The notes beneath the pieces were generated by a model that had not been told where the DNA came from, did no database searches, and saw only the letters and a program-made list of their open reading frames with translations. Shown piece by piece: positions 33,591-42,646 of a stretch of 64,000 bases of DNA. This stretch comes from CAVUCE01 sp963739985. Lineage in GTDB: Bacteria; Bacteroidota; Ignavibacteria; Ignavibacteriales; Ignavibacteriaceae. Location of the stretch: contig CAVUCE010000005.1 in assembly GCA_963739985.1 (NCBI GenBank), positions 383,488 through 447,487 on the forward strand, in the 5' to 3' direction. Position numbers and translations under genes: made by a program. Positions within the stretch are counted from its first letter, which is position 1; each line of letters begins with the position of its first letter.

Positions 33591-35336
33591 TCATTTTTGC
33601 TTTTTGATTAAACCGTACTTTTTCATTTTTCGCCAAAGGGTTGTTCTATCTATTCCTAAAGCTTCGGCTGTTAAATTACGATTTCCTTCATTCAATTTTA
33701 ATGTTGTTATTAATACTTGTTTCTCTGCATTTTGTAATTGCTTATCGGTTGATAGAAATGAGTAATATTCGGGATCATCGGAATTACTCCAAATTCTTTC
33801 CGGTAAATGTTCTATGTTTATGGTATTTCCCGGACATACAACAAAGGCATGTTCAAGTACATTTTCCAATTCGCGGATATTTCCCGGCCAATTATATTTT
33901 CTAAAAATATCGAGCACTCCGGAACTGATACTTTTTATGTTTTTATTAAATTTCTCTTTATAAATCTCAACAAAATGATTTATTAGAGGAATTAAATCAT
34001 CCAGTCTTTCTCTTAACGGAGGAATATTTATGTTGATTACATTTATTCTGTAAAAAAGATCCTCACGAAATCTTCCCTGCTTAATTTCTTCGTGAAGTTT
34101 TTTATTTGTTGCAGTTATTAAACGTGCTTTTAATGTTATGGTTTGTGTTCCGCCGACTCGCTCAAACTGTTTCGTCTCTAGTACTCTTAACAATTTTACC
34201 TGCGTTGTAATAGATAGATCTCCAATTTCATCCAAAAATAAAGTGCCTTCTCCGGCTAGCTCAAATCTTCCGGGCTTGGTTTTTATGGCTCCGGTAAATG
34301 CACCTTTCTCATGTCCGAATAATTCACTCTCAAGCAGTGTTTCGGCAAACGCACTGCAGTTAACAGCCATAAATGGTTTTGATTTTCTTTCACTGTTTAC
34401 ATGAATTGCTCTCGCAACTATTTCTTTTCCGCAACCGCTCTCACCCGTTATTAATAAATTACTGTCGCTTTGAATTACATTTTGCATCAAATCAAAAATT
34501 TGTTGCATGGACTTACTTCTGCCGACTATATCTTTAAACCGAAATCTTTCTTCAACTTGCGATGTCAGGTTTTTTAATTCGCTTATATCTAAAAATGTTT
34601 CTACTGCGCCGATAACATTTTTGTTAATATCAAGCAATGGCGAAACACTTAAGCGGATAGGTACCTTTGTTCCACTTTTATTTGTTATAAAAGATTCAAC
34701 AATGCTTGAAGAGCCGTTAAGTTTTACTTTTTCTAGTAAAGTGCAATCATCGCCGCATTCAGGAAGCTTTAGAATTTTCTCACATGTTTTACCTATAACT
34801 TCAGATTTCTTATAACCTGTTATTAATTCGGCAGAGTGATTAAAAGAGCTTATCCGTCTTTCTAAATCAATAGTAAAAGTACCTTCCATTCTGCTGTTAA
34901 AGATCGCTTCAATCTTATTTTTTTCGTACAGCAATTCTTCGTTTTTTGTTTTTAATTCTTTCAGGATTGAAACCATTTCTTCCATATTTCTAAAAACAAG
35001 TATAATTCCTATTACCTTGTTTGTGGGTTGAGTTAAAAGAGTAACTGATGCGTTTACAATAAGAGGCGTGCTGTTTTTTATGTTTATTAATAAATTTATA
35101 TTTGCGTAACTTTTTTCTTCATTTAAAACTTTTGAAATAAAATCTTGATCCTCAATTCTGGTTTCAAATAGAAATTTAAAAGATTTACCAATTAATTCAT
35201 CTTCGTTGAAATGCGTAATGCGGCACGCGGCTTCGCTGGAAGCAATTATTTCACCTTTCTTGTTTAATACTATAATTCCGTCGGCTTCATAAATTGCTTG
35301 TTCGTCGTTTTCGGAAAGAGTTAAGTTATCAGTCAT
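33591..35336 (-). CDS. Sigma-54-dependent activator with two PAS domains
   Basis: The order is PAS1 (about 10-115), PAS2 (about 145-255), AAA+ sigma-54 activation domain (270-505) and Fis-type helix-turn-helix (535-581). The AAA part has Walker A GESGCGKE, the sigma-54 loop GAFTGA and Walker B DEIGD, all intact. The HTH reads GNRNLTAEALGIDRTTLWRKMKK. PAS2 contains a cysteine group, G-K-T-C-E-K then PECGDDC, a spacing seen in PAS activators beside NifX-family genes and perhaps an iron-sulfur or redox sensor. It lies 119 bases upstream of the promoter it most likely activates. Confidence 0.9.
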   Translation of the reverse strand: MTDNLTLSENDEQAIYEADGIIVLNKKGEIIASSEAACRITHFNEDELIGKSFKFLFETRIEDQDFISKVLNEEKSYANINLLINIKNSTPLIVNASVTLLTQPTNKVIGIILVFRNMEEMVSILKELKTKNEELLYEKNKIEAIFNSRMEGTFTIDLERRISSFNHSAELITGYKKSEVIGKTCEKILKLPECGDDCTLLEKVKLNGSSSIVESFITNKSGTKVPIRLSVSPLLDINKNVIGAVETFLDISELKNLTSQVEERFRFKDIVGRSKSMQQIFDLMQNVIQSDSNLLITGESGCGKEIVARAIHVNSERKSKPFMAVNCSAFAETLLESELFGHEKGAFTGAIKTKPGRFELAGEGTLFLDEIGDLSITTQVKLLRVLETKQFERVGGTQTITLKARLITATNKKLHEEIKQGRFREDLFYRINVININIPPLRERLDDLIPLINHFVEIYKEKFNKNIKSISSGVLDIFRKYNWPGNIRELENVLEHAFVVCPGNTINIEHLPERIWSNSDDPEYYSFLSTDKQLQNAEKQVLITTLKLNEGNRNLTAEALGIDRTTLWRKMKKYGLIKKQK

Positions 35337-35456
35337 TAAAATCCCCCAAGATTACTTTTGTTGCAAAAATGAATCACAACAACAATCTTTATTGAATTAT
35401 AAATAACATTGCGCTTATTTTCAAGTTAGAATGTAATATCAGGCGGGATTAAATCT

Positions 35457-35488
35457 GTTCCTCCCCCTAGGGGTAAAAGGGAGGAACA
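35457..35488 (-). terminator. Hairpin after groES
   Basis: GTTCCTCCC (35457-35465) pairs exactly with GGGAGGAAC (35480-35488), a 9-bp stem 12 bases beyond the groES stop on the minus strand. The T-run is short (AGATTTAAT), so efficiency is uncertain. Confidence 0.55.
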
Positions 35489-35500
35489 CAGGTCTTTTTC

Positions 35501-35773
35501 TTAGTCCTCTATAACTGCAAGGACGTCAGATCGTTGAATTATTTTGTAATCTTTATCGTCAAAATTTATTTCTTCGCCGCCGTACTTTGCGAACAATACT
35601 TTATCGCCTTCTTTAATTTTTTCGCGTAAATCTTCGTCGGTGCCTACTGCAACAACTCTTCCCATAATCGGTTTTTCTTTAGCGCTGTCCGGAATAATAA
35701 TTCCTGATACGGTTTTCTCTTCTTGTTCAATTAATTCTAGGACGAGCCTGTCATCCATCGGTTTTATTTTCAT
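35501..35773 (-). CDS. groES: GroES co-chaperonin
   Basis: A 90-residue beta-barrel co-chaperonin. The start MKIKPMDDRLVLELIE, the mobile loop EKTVSGIIIPDSAKEKP, DKVLFAKYGGEEI and the end IIQRSDVLAVIED are all typical. It caps GroEL in the protein-folding cycle in the cytoplasm. No groEL lies within the window, and its neighbours are a glutaredoxin and a sigma-54 activator, so it may be a second groES copy or one separated from its usual partner. It shares its direction with the glutaredoxin gene 16 bases upstream. Confidence 0.92.
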   Translation of the reverse strand: MKIKPMDDRLVLELIEQEEKTVSGIIIPDSAKEKPIMGRVVAVGTDEDLREKIKEGDKVLFAKYGGEEINFDDKDYKIIQRSDVLAVIED

Positions 35774-35789
35774 GATTAGATAATCTCCG

Positions 35790-36038
35790 TTAATACTTAA
35801 TATTTAACATTTGATTTATTTTAGGTCTATCAAAACCTACAATTGGGCGATTGTTAATCAATATTACAGGTACGCCCGTTTGGCCGGTTCTTCTTTGTAA
35901 ATCCCTTGCAGCGCTGAAATCTCTGCTAACATCAACTTCCGTGAACTTTATATTTTTTTCACGAAAATATCTTTTCGCAGAGTTACAGAAACTGCATGTA
36001 GGAGTTGTAAACATTACTACTTTTGGCTGTGTCTGCAT
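35790..36038 (-). CDS. Glutaredoxin-like redoxin
   Basis: An 82-residue thioredoxin-fold protein with the dithiol site C-S-F-C in FTTPTCSFCNSAKRYF and the cis-proline loop TGQTGVPVILINNRPIVGFD. Most like NrdH/glutaredoxin-family proteins that reduce disulfides, with electrons from thioredoxin reductase or glutathione. The Ser-Phe pair between the cysteines is unlike classic glutaredoxin (C-P-Y-C). The short 16-base gap to groES suggests a joint unit for protein quality control and thiol balance. Assignment is firm at fold level. Confidence 0.85.
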   Translation of the reverse strand: MQTQPKVVMFTTPTCSFCNSAKRYFREKNIKFTEVDVSRDFSAARDLQRRTGQTGVPVILINNRPIVGFDRPKINQMLNIKY

Positions 36039-36498
36039 TTTCTGTTCCTCAAAAATTTTGATTTATGAGATGAACTAAAAATTGGAAGGATTCAAAATTT
36101 CAATTCCCCGCAAAATTACCAGGCGTTTTTCTTATGATTTATCAAGAAAAAAATCTAGCTAATTGTTTGAAATTTCATTGTTGAAAAATTCTTCAAATTG
36201 ATTTGCGCGGCTTTTCATTATAAACAAACTAAAATTGTTTTACTCTTGCTTCTCTAAATCATAAAATCATTAAAATAGAGTTACTTCTAGATCTATGACA
36301 TTACTTGCCGGTTGTTAAGTATTCTTAATAACTCCTTTCCCAAAAGCGAGAATTCAAAACTTACATATCTCTTAATCTTGTCATTATTGGAAAAAAAATA
36401 TGTAAAAAACGGTAAAATACCTTAAAAAAGCTTGGTATAATCTTTGGGAACTTTGAAGTCCAAAACTTGAGACAATAATATTTTCAGAAGAGAGGAAA
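36039..36498. other. Noncoding leader before nifJ, one short palindrome
   Basis: I see no gene here. It separates the divergent glutaredoxin and PFOR genes and must hold both promoters. A near-perfect palindrome GTTGTTAAG-TATT-CTTAATAAC lies at 36311-36332 (one G-T pair), which could be an operator. A TATAAT hexamer lies at 36436-36441, but without a matching upstream element. Confidence 0.4.
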
Positions 36499-39400
36499 AT
36501 GGAAAGCAAGAAAGTAACTATAGATGGTAATGAAGCTGCTGCATATGTAGCTTTCCCTACAAACGAGGTGATTGCAATATATCCTATAACACCTTCTTCG
36601 CCTATGGGTGAATGGTGTGATGCGTGGGCAGCAAATAATAAAAAAAATATTTGGGGTGAAATTCCTTCTGTATCAGAATTACAAAGCGAAGGTGGAGCTT
36701 CAGGCAGTGTTCACGGTGCCTTACAAACAGGCGCTTTAACAACTACGTTTACCGCTTCGCAAGGTTTGCTGTTAATGATTCCAAACATGTTTAAGATTGC
36801 CGGAGAATTAACTTCAACGGTTTTTCATGTTTCAGCCAGATCAATAGCTGCACAGGCTTTATCTATATTTGGCGATCATAGCGATGTTATGGCAACACGT
36901 TCTACAGGTTTTGCTATGCTTTCATCAAACTCGGTACAGGAAGTTATGGATTTTGCTCTAATTGCACAGGCTGCAACTTTGGAATCCAGAGTTCCTTTCT
37001 TGCATTTCTTTGATGGATTTAGAACTTCTCACGAAGTTATGAAAATAAATCAGCTTACTACTGAAGCAATACGCGAAATGATAGATGATGATTTGGTTTT
37101 AGCACATCGTAAAAGAGGACTTAGTCCCGATAATCCGGTTCTTCGCGGAACGGCTCAGAATCCTGACGTTTACTTCCAGGCGAGAGAAACAGTCAATAAA
37201 TTTTACGATGCTTGTCCGGATATAGTTCAGAAACAAATGGACAAATTTGCTAAAATTGTTGGAAGACAATATCACTTATTCGATTATGTTGGCGCTCCCG
37301 ATGCTGAAAGAATAGTTATTTTAATGGGATCAGGTGCTGAAGCTGCAGATGAAACAGTTGAGTATTTGGTTTCTAAGGAAGAAAAAGTCGGCGTATTAAA
37401 AGTTAGATTATACAGACCTTTCTCAATCGAGCACTTTATGGATGCTCTTCCCGCAACAACAAAATCAATTGCTGTTTTAGATAGAACAAAAGAGCCCGGC
37501 GCTTCAGGCGAACCGCTTTATCTTGATGTTATAAACGCTATTACAGAAAAACATATGGCAGGCGAACTTAAATTTGCTTTCCCTAAAATTATCGGCGGAC
37601 GTTACGGACTATCTTCTAAAGAATTTACTCCGGCAATGGTTAAAGCAGTTTACGATGAATTGAAAAAAGATAAACCTAAAAATCACTTCACGGTTGGTAT
37701 TTTTGATGATGTTACAAATACCAGCATCGGATACGATCCTTTATTCTCTGTTGAAGATGTTGAAACATTTAGAGGTAAATTCTACGGTTTGGGTTCCGAT
37801 GGAACAGTTGGTGCAAATAAAAACTCCATCAAAATCATCGGTGAAGGTACTGATTATTACGCTCAAGGTTATTTCGTTTATGATTCTAAAAAATCCGGTT
37901 CAACTACTACATCTCACTTAAGATTTGGACCAAAACCTATCCGTTCTACTTATTTAATTGATAAAGCTAATTTTATTGCATGTCATCAACCTGTATTTCT
38001 TGAGAAAATGGATATGCTTAAAGATGCTGTTGAAGGCGCTACATTCTTATTAAATACAACTCTTTCAAAAGATGAAGTTTGGAATTCTTTACCTGAAAAA
38101 TTTCAAAAAGATTTGATTGAAAAGAAAATGAAATTCTTTGTCATCGATGCTTATAAAGTTGCAAACGAAACCGGAATGGGCGGAAGAATTAACACTATTA
38201 TGCAGACTTGCTTCTTTGCAATCTCTAAAATTTTCAAGAAAGAACAAGCAATCGAAATGATTAAAAACTCCATTAAGAAAACTTATGGAGCTAAAGGCGA
38301 TAAAATTGTTCAAATGAATTATAATGCTGTTGATCAAACTATATCTAATTTATTTGAAGTTGAAATTCCGGCTGAAGTTTCAAGTAAACTTCAATTGCTT
38401 CCGGCAGTTCAAGGTGTGGTTCCTGATTTTGTAAAAGAGGTTACTGCAAAAATTATTGCCGGTGATGGTGATTTGTTGCCTGTAAGTAAAATGCCTGTTG
38501 ATGGTACTTATCCAACCGGAACTGCTAGATATGAAAAAAGAAATATCACGTTAGAAGTTCCTGTTTTTGATCCTGACACTTGCATTCAATGTAACAAGTG
38601 CGTTGTTGTTTGTCCTCATGCAACAATCCGCGCTAAAGTTTATGACGAAAAATTATTAGAAAACGCACCGGAATCTTTCAAGTCGGTTAAGTTCAAAGGT
38701 AAAGATTTAGGTGATAACTTAGCTTACACAATTCAAGTAGCAGTTGAAGATTGTACCGGCTGTGGAATCTGCATTGATATTTGTCCTGCTAAAAACAAGA
38801 AGGAAACCAAGCTCAAAGCAATTAACATGGCTCCGCAATTACCGATTAGAGATCAAGAAAGAGCTAATTGGGATTTCTTCTTAAGTATACCTGAATTCGA
38901 TAGAAAAAAATTAAATGTTTCTGCAATTAAGGAATCACAATTCTTAGAACCATTATTCGAATTCTCCGGAGCTTGCGCCGGATGCGGTGAAACTCCATAT
39001 GTCAAGTTAGTTAGTCAGTTATTCGGAGACAGATCGGTTATTGCTAACGCTACAGGTTGTTCCTCAATTTACGGCGGTAATTTACCAACAACTCCTTGGA
39101 CTATGAACAAAGAAGGTAAAGGTCCGGCATGGTCAAATTCACTATTTGAAGATAATGCTGAATTTGGAATGGGCTTCAGATTAGCAATTGATAAACATAC
39201 GGATCAAGCAAGAAACTTAGTTACAAAATTAGCTTCTGAACTGGGAACTGAATTGGTTGAAGGTTTATTAACTGCAAATCAAAAAGATGAAGTTGGTATT
39301 TACGAACAGCGCGAAAGAGTAGCAGTATTAAAAACTAAGTTAAATGATTTGTCGAAAGCGGGCGCTAACGGAAAATCAGACGATGTAAAATATTTATTAA

Positions 39401-40101
39401 GCTTAGCTGATTACCTCGTTAAAAAATCTGTATGGATTATGGGCGGTGACGGATGGGCTTACGATATCGGTTACGGCGGATTAGATCACGTACTTGCTTC
39501 CGGTAAAAACGTTAACATCTTAGTCCTTGATACAGAAGTATATTCAAATACCGGTGGACAGATGTCTAAATCGACACCTAGAGGCGCAGTTGCTAAATTT
39601 GCTGCCGGCGGTAAACCGATGGGTAAAAAAGATCTTGGTTTGATCGCAATGGCTTACGGCAATGTTTATGTTGCAAAAGTAGCTATGGGAGCCAGTGATG
39701 CACAAACAGTTAAAGCTTTCATTGAAGCCGAAGCATATGATGGACCGTCTATCATAATTGCTTACAGTCACTGTATTGCTCATGGTATAAACATGGCAAC
39801 CGGTATGAAAAATCAGAAAGCTGCTGTTGATTCCGGACACTGGCAATTATACAGATACAATCCTGAATTAGCATTGGAAGGTAAGAATCCGTTTAAGTTG
39901 GAATCTAAACCTCCGAAGATTGCTTTGAAGGAATACACTTATATGGAAACACGTTACAAGATGTTAACCAAATCTCATCCTGAAGCTGCTGCAAAACTTA
40001 TGGAACAAGCACAGCAAGATGTACTTGAGAGATGGAAAATGTACGAACAACTTGCAGCCGGTAATCCTTACGAAAAATCTGAAGAGTCAAAAGAAAAATA
40101 A
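36499..40101 (+). CDS. nifJ: Pyruvate:ferredoxin oxidoreductase, single chain
   Basis: 1200 residues, the usual length of the fused gamma-alpha-delta-beta enzyme. The order is a pyruvate-binding domain (ITPSSPMGEW, EGGASGSVHGAL), the CoA/gamma region, two [4Fe-4S] motifs (CIQCNKCVVVCP and CTGCGICIDICP at about 695-760), an extra C-x2-C cluster in CAGCGETPY, and the thiamine-diphosphate motif (GGDGWAYDIGYGG, LDTEVYSNTGGQMSK). It converts pyruvate and CoA to acetyl-CoA, CO2 and reduced ferredoxin, or the reverse in CO2 fixation. The reduced ferredoxin could serve several acceptors. It has an AGAGAGG ribosome site and a clear terminator after the stop. Confidence 0.96.
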   Translation: MESKKVTIDGNEAAAYVAFPTNEVIAIYPITPSSPMGEWCDAWAANNKKNIWGEIPSVSELQSEGGASGSVHGALQTGALTTTFTASQGLLLMIPNMFKIAGELTSTVFHVSARSIAAQALSIFGDHSDVMATRSTGFAMLSSNSVQEVMDFALIAQAATLESRVPFLHFFDGFRTSHEVMKINQLTTEAIREMIDDDLVLAHRKRGLSPDNPVLRGTAQNPDVYFQARETVNKFYDACPDIVQKQMDKFAKIVGRQYHLFDYVGAPDAERIVILMGSGAEAADETVEYLVSKEEKVGVLKVRLYRPFSIEHFMDALPATTKSIAVLDRTKEPGASGEPLYLDVINAITEKHMAGELKFAFPKIIGGRYGLSSKEFTPAMVKAVYDELKKDKPKNHFTVGIFDDVTNTSIGYDPLFSVEDVETFRGKFYGLGSDGTVGANKNSIKIIGEGTDYYAQGYFVYDSKKSGSTTTSHLRFGPKPIRSTYLIDKANFIACHQPVFLEKMDMLKDAVEGATFLLNTTLSKDEVWNSLPEKFQKDLIEKKMKFFVIDAYKVANETGMGGRINTIMQTCFFAISKIFKKEQAIEMIKNSIKKTYGAKGDKIVQMNYNAVDQTISNLFEVEIPAEVSSKLQLLPAVQGVVPDFVKEVTAKIIAGDGDLLPVSKMPVDGTYPTGTARYEKRNITLEVPVFDPDTCIQCNKCVVVCPHATIRAKVYDEKLLENAPESFKSVKFKGKDLGDNLAYTIQVAVEDCTGCGICIDICPAKNKKETKLKAINMAPQLPIRDQERANWDFFLSIPEFDRKKLNVSAIKESQFLEPLFEFSGACAGCGETPYVKLVSQLFGDRSVIANATGCSSIYGGNLPTTPWTMNKEGKGPAWSNSLFEDNAEFGMGFRLAIDKHTDQARNLVTKLASELGTELVEGLLTANQKDEVGIYEQRERVAVLKTKLNDLSKAGANGKSDDVKYLLSLADYLVKKSVWIMGGDGWAYDIGYGGLDHVLASGKNVNILVLDTEVYSNTGGQMSKSTPRGAVAKFAAGGKPMGKKDLGLIAMAYGNVYVAKVAMGASDAQTVKAFIEAEAYDGPSIIIAYSHCIAHGINMATGMKNQKAAVDSGHWQLYRYNPELALEGKNPFKLESKPPKIALKEYTYMETRYKMLTKSHPEAAAKLMEQAQQDVLERWKMYEQLAAGNPYEKSEESKEK

Positions 40102-40114
40102 TTAGTTCTGTCTT

Positions 40115-40152
40115 GCCTTGGAGAATTTAAATTTCTTCAAGGCTGACTTTTT
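40115..40152 (+). terminator. Terminator after nifJ
   Basis: GCCTTG (40115-40120) pairs with CAAGGC (40138-40143); the stem continues inward as AGAA/TTCT with one mismatch, and TTTTT follows at 40148. It lies 13 bases after the PFOR stop, so the next gene is probably transcribed separately. Confidence 0.75.
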
Positions 40153-40201
40153 GAGCTAATATCAAATTTTAATTATGAAAAAATATTTTAGGTAAAATAA
40201 A

Positions 40202-41191
40202 ATGGATATATCAACGACTTATTTGGGATTAAAACTTTCCAGCCCAATTGTTCCTTCAGCGGGACCATTATCAAAGGAAATAGATAATATTAAAAAAATG
40301 GAAGAAAGCGGTGCCGGCGCTGTTGTACTTTATTCTTTATTCGAAGAACAAATTGAGCACGATCAGTTGGAATTGGATTATCAGACTTCGGTTCACGCTG
40401 AAAGTTATGCCGAAGCTACAACTTATTTCCCTCAGGAAATAGACTTCAAAGTAGGGCCGGAAGAATATTTGGATCATATCAGAAAAGCAAAAGAATCTGT
40501 TAATATTCCTATTATTGCCAGCTTAAATGGTAAATCTAAAGGCGGCTGGATTGATTACGCAAAGAAAATGGAAAATGCTGGAGCTGATGCTTTAGAATTA
40601 AATATTTACAGATTAGCTACCGATATAAAGAAAAGCGGTGCCGACGTTGAAAAAGAATATATTGAAATTGTAAGAGCTGTTAAAGAATCTGTTACTGTTC
40701 CTGTTGCTGTTAAACTTGGGCCTTTCTTTAGTTCTACGGCTTGGATGGCTGATCAATTAGATAAAGCCGGAGCTGACGGCCTGGTATTATTTAATAGATT
40801 TTATCAGCCTGATATCGATTTGGAAAAATTGGAAGTTGAGCCTAGTGTAATTTTAAGTACTCCAATGGAAATGAGACTTCCGCTAAGATGGATCGCTATT
40901 CTTTATGGAAAAATTCAAGCCGATTTAGCTTCTACAAGCGGAGTTTATAACGATAAAGATGTTCTTAAGATGATTATGGCCGGAGCAAAAGTTACACAAA
41001 TTCTTTCTGCTTTACTCAAATTCGGAATTAATCATATTGCTGATATCTTAACTCAACTGATATATTGGATGGAAATAAACGAGTATGAATCACTCGATCA
41101 AATGAGGGGAAGCATGAGTTACATGAATGTAGCTGATCCTTCTAAGTTTGAAAGAGCAAATTACATGAATATCTTAAATTCATATAAATAA
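40202..41191 (+). CDS. Dihydroorotate-dehydrogenase-like flavoprotein
   Basis: A TIM-barrel protein of the class I dihydroorotate dehydrogenase/DPD group: MDISTTYLGLKLSSPIVPSAGPL at the start, IPIIASLNGKSKGGW, DALELNIY, VPVAVKLGPFFSS and DGLVLFNRFYQP. The catalytic base region and FMN-binding segments are there, but the sequence differs from true PyrD, and such paralogues commonly follow PFOR genes in this lineage. It could be an electron-transfer or pyrimidine-related enzyme. A later stretch ASTSGVYNDKDVLKMIMAGA fits the phosphate-binding end of the barrel. Confidence 0.82.
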   Translation: MDISTTYLGLKLSSPIVPSAGPLSKEIDNIKKMEESGAGAVVLYSLFEEQIEHDQLELDYQTSVHAESYAEATTYFPQEIDFKVGPEEYLDHIRKAKESVNIPIIASLNGKSKGGWIDYAKKMENAGADALELNIYRLATDIKKSGADVEKEYIEIVRAVKESVTVPVAVKLGPFFSSTAWMADQLDKAGADGLVLFNRFYQPDIDLEKLEVEPSVILSTPMEMRLPLRWIAILYGKIQADLASTSGVYNDKDVLKMIMAGAKVTQILSALLKFGINHIADILTQLIYWMEINEYESLDQMRGSMSYMNVADPSKFERANYMNILNSYK

Positions 41192-41224
41192 TACTCATAT
41201 ATCTATTTTTCATAATCTCTCCTC

Positions 41225-41319
41225 GTCATTACGGGGAGCCGGAACAGAGGAGATAGTTCGGGTAAATTGGTTGCACTCACTTATTTATCCGAATTAAAAT
41301 GACCGGTACCCGTAATGAC
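41225..41319. repeat. Long stem-loop with 11-bp perfect arms
   Basis: GTCATTACGGG (41225-41235) and CCCGTAATGAC (41309-41319) bracket 73 bases. Inside, TTCGGGTAAAT pairs with ATTTATCCGAA (one G-T), and a CCGG pairs near the arms, so the whole folds as a branched hairpin. Similar GTCATTCCCG arms recur at 55549-55608 and 57081, so this is one member of a dispersed palindromic family rather than a gene-specific structure. It lies between the DHOD-like and corrinoid-protein genes. Confidence 0.6.
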
Positions 41320-41462
41320 TCTTCTTTTAATTCTTATTTAATATGTGATTTTTCATCCTTTTAGTTTAATTTTATTATTATATTTTTATACAATTGAAAC
41401 TAAATTGCTTAAAAATTGGTTTAGAATTTTGTACATCTATTCTAAAGAATATTGGATAAAAA

Positions 41463-42101
41463 ATGATAAATGAAGTTATATATCTTGACTTTTTTAACAG
41501 CCTTGTTGACGGCAACAAAGAACATTGCACAAAAATTATCAAAGATTTACTTTCTGATAAAACCGATATAAAAGATATTTATTCGGATTTATTCCAAAAG
41601 TCTTTGTACCGGATTGGTAAGATGTGGGAACAAAATCGTTTATCTGTTGCCGAAGAGCATTCGGCTTCAAGAATTGTTGAAAGCTTAATGTCTTTTTGTG
41701 TTTATAAAATTAAAAATCATAAAACTAATGGGCATAAAGTTATTATTAGTTGTATTGATAAAGAATATCATGATATCGGTCCCAAAATGGTTGCTCAAAT
41801 TTTTGAACTTAACGGATGGCAAACTTTCTTTTTAGGAGCTTCAACTCCGACAAGGGAAATTGTTAAATATGTTAAGGAGAAAAATCCGGAGATTATCGGA
41901 CTTTCGTTTAATCTTTACCTAAATGTTTTACGCCTCAGGGAAGTTCTCGATAAACTTAAAGAAGTTAATCCCGATCTAAAAATAGTTCTTGGCGGACAAG
42001 GAGTAGAATCGCTAAAAAAAGACTTTTTTGCCGGCTATAAAGGAATTGAAAAAATTAATTCCCTCCATAAACTAGATGAATATCTTCACAATTTAAATTA
42101 A
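41463..42101 (+). CDS. Cobalamin (B12)-binding protein
   Basis: A 212-residue protein with an N-terminal four-helix cap (LYRIGKMWEQNRLSVAEEHSASRIV, the usual W-x-x-x-x-x-x-x-x-x-E-H motif) and a Rossmann B12 domain (VIISCIDKEYHDIGPKMVAQIF, where canonical D-x-H-x-x-G appears as E-Y-H-D-I-G with the ligand histidine kept, then PEIIGLSFNLYLNV and IVLGGQGV). Such modules bind methylcobalamin or adenosylcobalamin, in methyltransferases or light and cobalamin sensors. With no attached methyltransferase or DNA-binding domain here, a sensor or carrier role is inferred. It is followed by a two-way terminator. Confidence 0.85.
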   Translation: MINEVIYLDFFNSLVDGNKEHCTKIIKDLLSDKTDIKDIYSDLFQKSLYRIGKMWEQNRLSVAEEHSASRIVESLMSFCVYKIKNHKTNGHKVIISCIDKEYHDIGPKMVAQIFELNGWQTFFLGASTPTREIVKYVKEKNPEIIGLSFNLYLNVLRLREVLDKLKEVNPDLKIVLGGQGVESLKKDFFAGYKGIEKINSLHKLDEYLHNLN

Positions 42102-42136
42102 AAAAAGGTTGATTCTGTTAGGAACCAACCCTTTTT
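42101..42136. terminator. Bidirectional terminator between convergent genes
   Basis: AAAAAAGGTTG (42101-42111) pairs with CAACCCTTTTT (42126-42136; one bulged C). Flanking A and T runs serve transcription in both directions, for the corrinoid-protein gene and for the lectin-domain gene. Confidence 0.75.
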
Positions 42137-42154
42137 CGAAATACCTGTCGCAAA

Positions 42155-42520
42155 TTATTGCTCTGTGTGAGCAAGCCAGAATCCGCTTATTCCGTAAATT
42201 TTTGTATCTCCCCATGTGGTAATTTTAACTGTAAAGTTATCTCTGGAAACAGAAATTGCTTCCACACTATATCTGATATTTGTTTTTGTGTCAGCATCTA
42301 AATTATTCACAGATAAAACAACTTTAGGCTTTGTTGTAAATGACTTCTTGAAATTTACCTCAATGTTGAATGAGCGATTACCTGTGTTTTTATCCAAAGT
42401 ATAACCGTCGGTGTTAGAGCTTGCGGTGAAAGCGCCGCTTTGAACTTCTGATTGAGCAAATACCATAGAAGTTGCAAAAAATAGAACGAGAAGGAAAGAA
42501 AAAATGTTTGTTTTTTTCAT
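42155..42520 (-). CDS. Exported H-type lectin domain protein
   Basis: A signal peptide (residues 1-22, SFLLVLFFATSMVFAQS) leads a single domain of about 85 residues. RSFNIEVNFKKSFTTKPKVVLS opens it, then VNNLDADTKTNIRYSVEAISV, DNFTVKITTWGDT and the end IYGISGFWLAHTE, the pattern of H-type lectin domains (discoidin-I C-terminal, Helix pomatia agglutinin type), which bind GalNAc-like sugars. The frame is open for 15 further codons upstream, but the ATG at 42520 has a GGGGG site and starts the signal peptide. In bacteria such exported lectins are little studied. One domain only, no T9SS tail. Confidence 0.75.
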   Translation of the reverse strand: MKKTNIFSFLLVLFFATSMVFAQSEVQSGAFTASSNTDGYTLDKNTGNRSFNIEVNFKKSFTTKPKVVLSVNNLDADTKTNIRYSVEAISVSRDNFTVKITTWGDTKIYGISGFWLAHTEQ

Positions 42521-42646
42521 AAGACCCCCAAAATGGTTTTGAGAAATTAATTGTCCAAGAGACAATTTAGTTGCTTAATTATCTAAAAACAAGAGATTAC
42601 TTTCTTTTATAAATTTTATTCACAATTTAAAGTTATTTGATTATTA

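Noticed and set aside
35337..35400. Second sigma-54 promoter before the activator gene
   Set aside because: A TTGCA-like -12 element exists but no GG at the -24 position.
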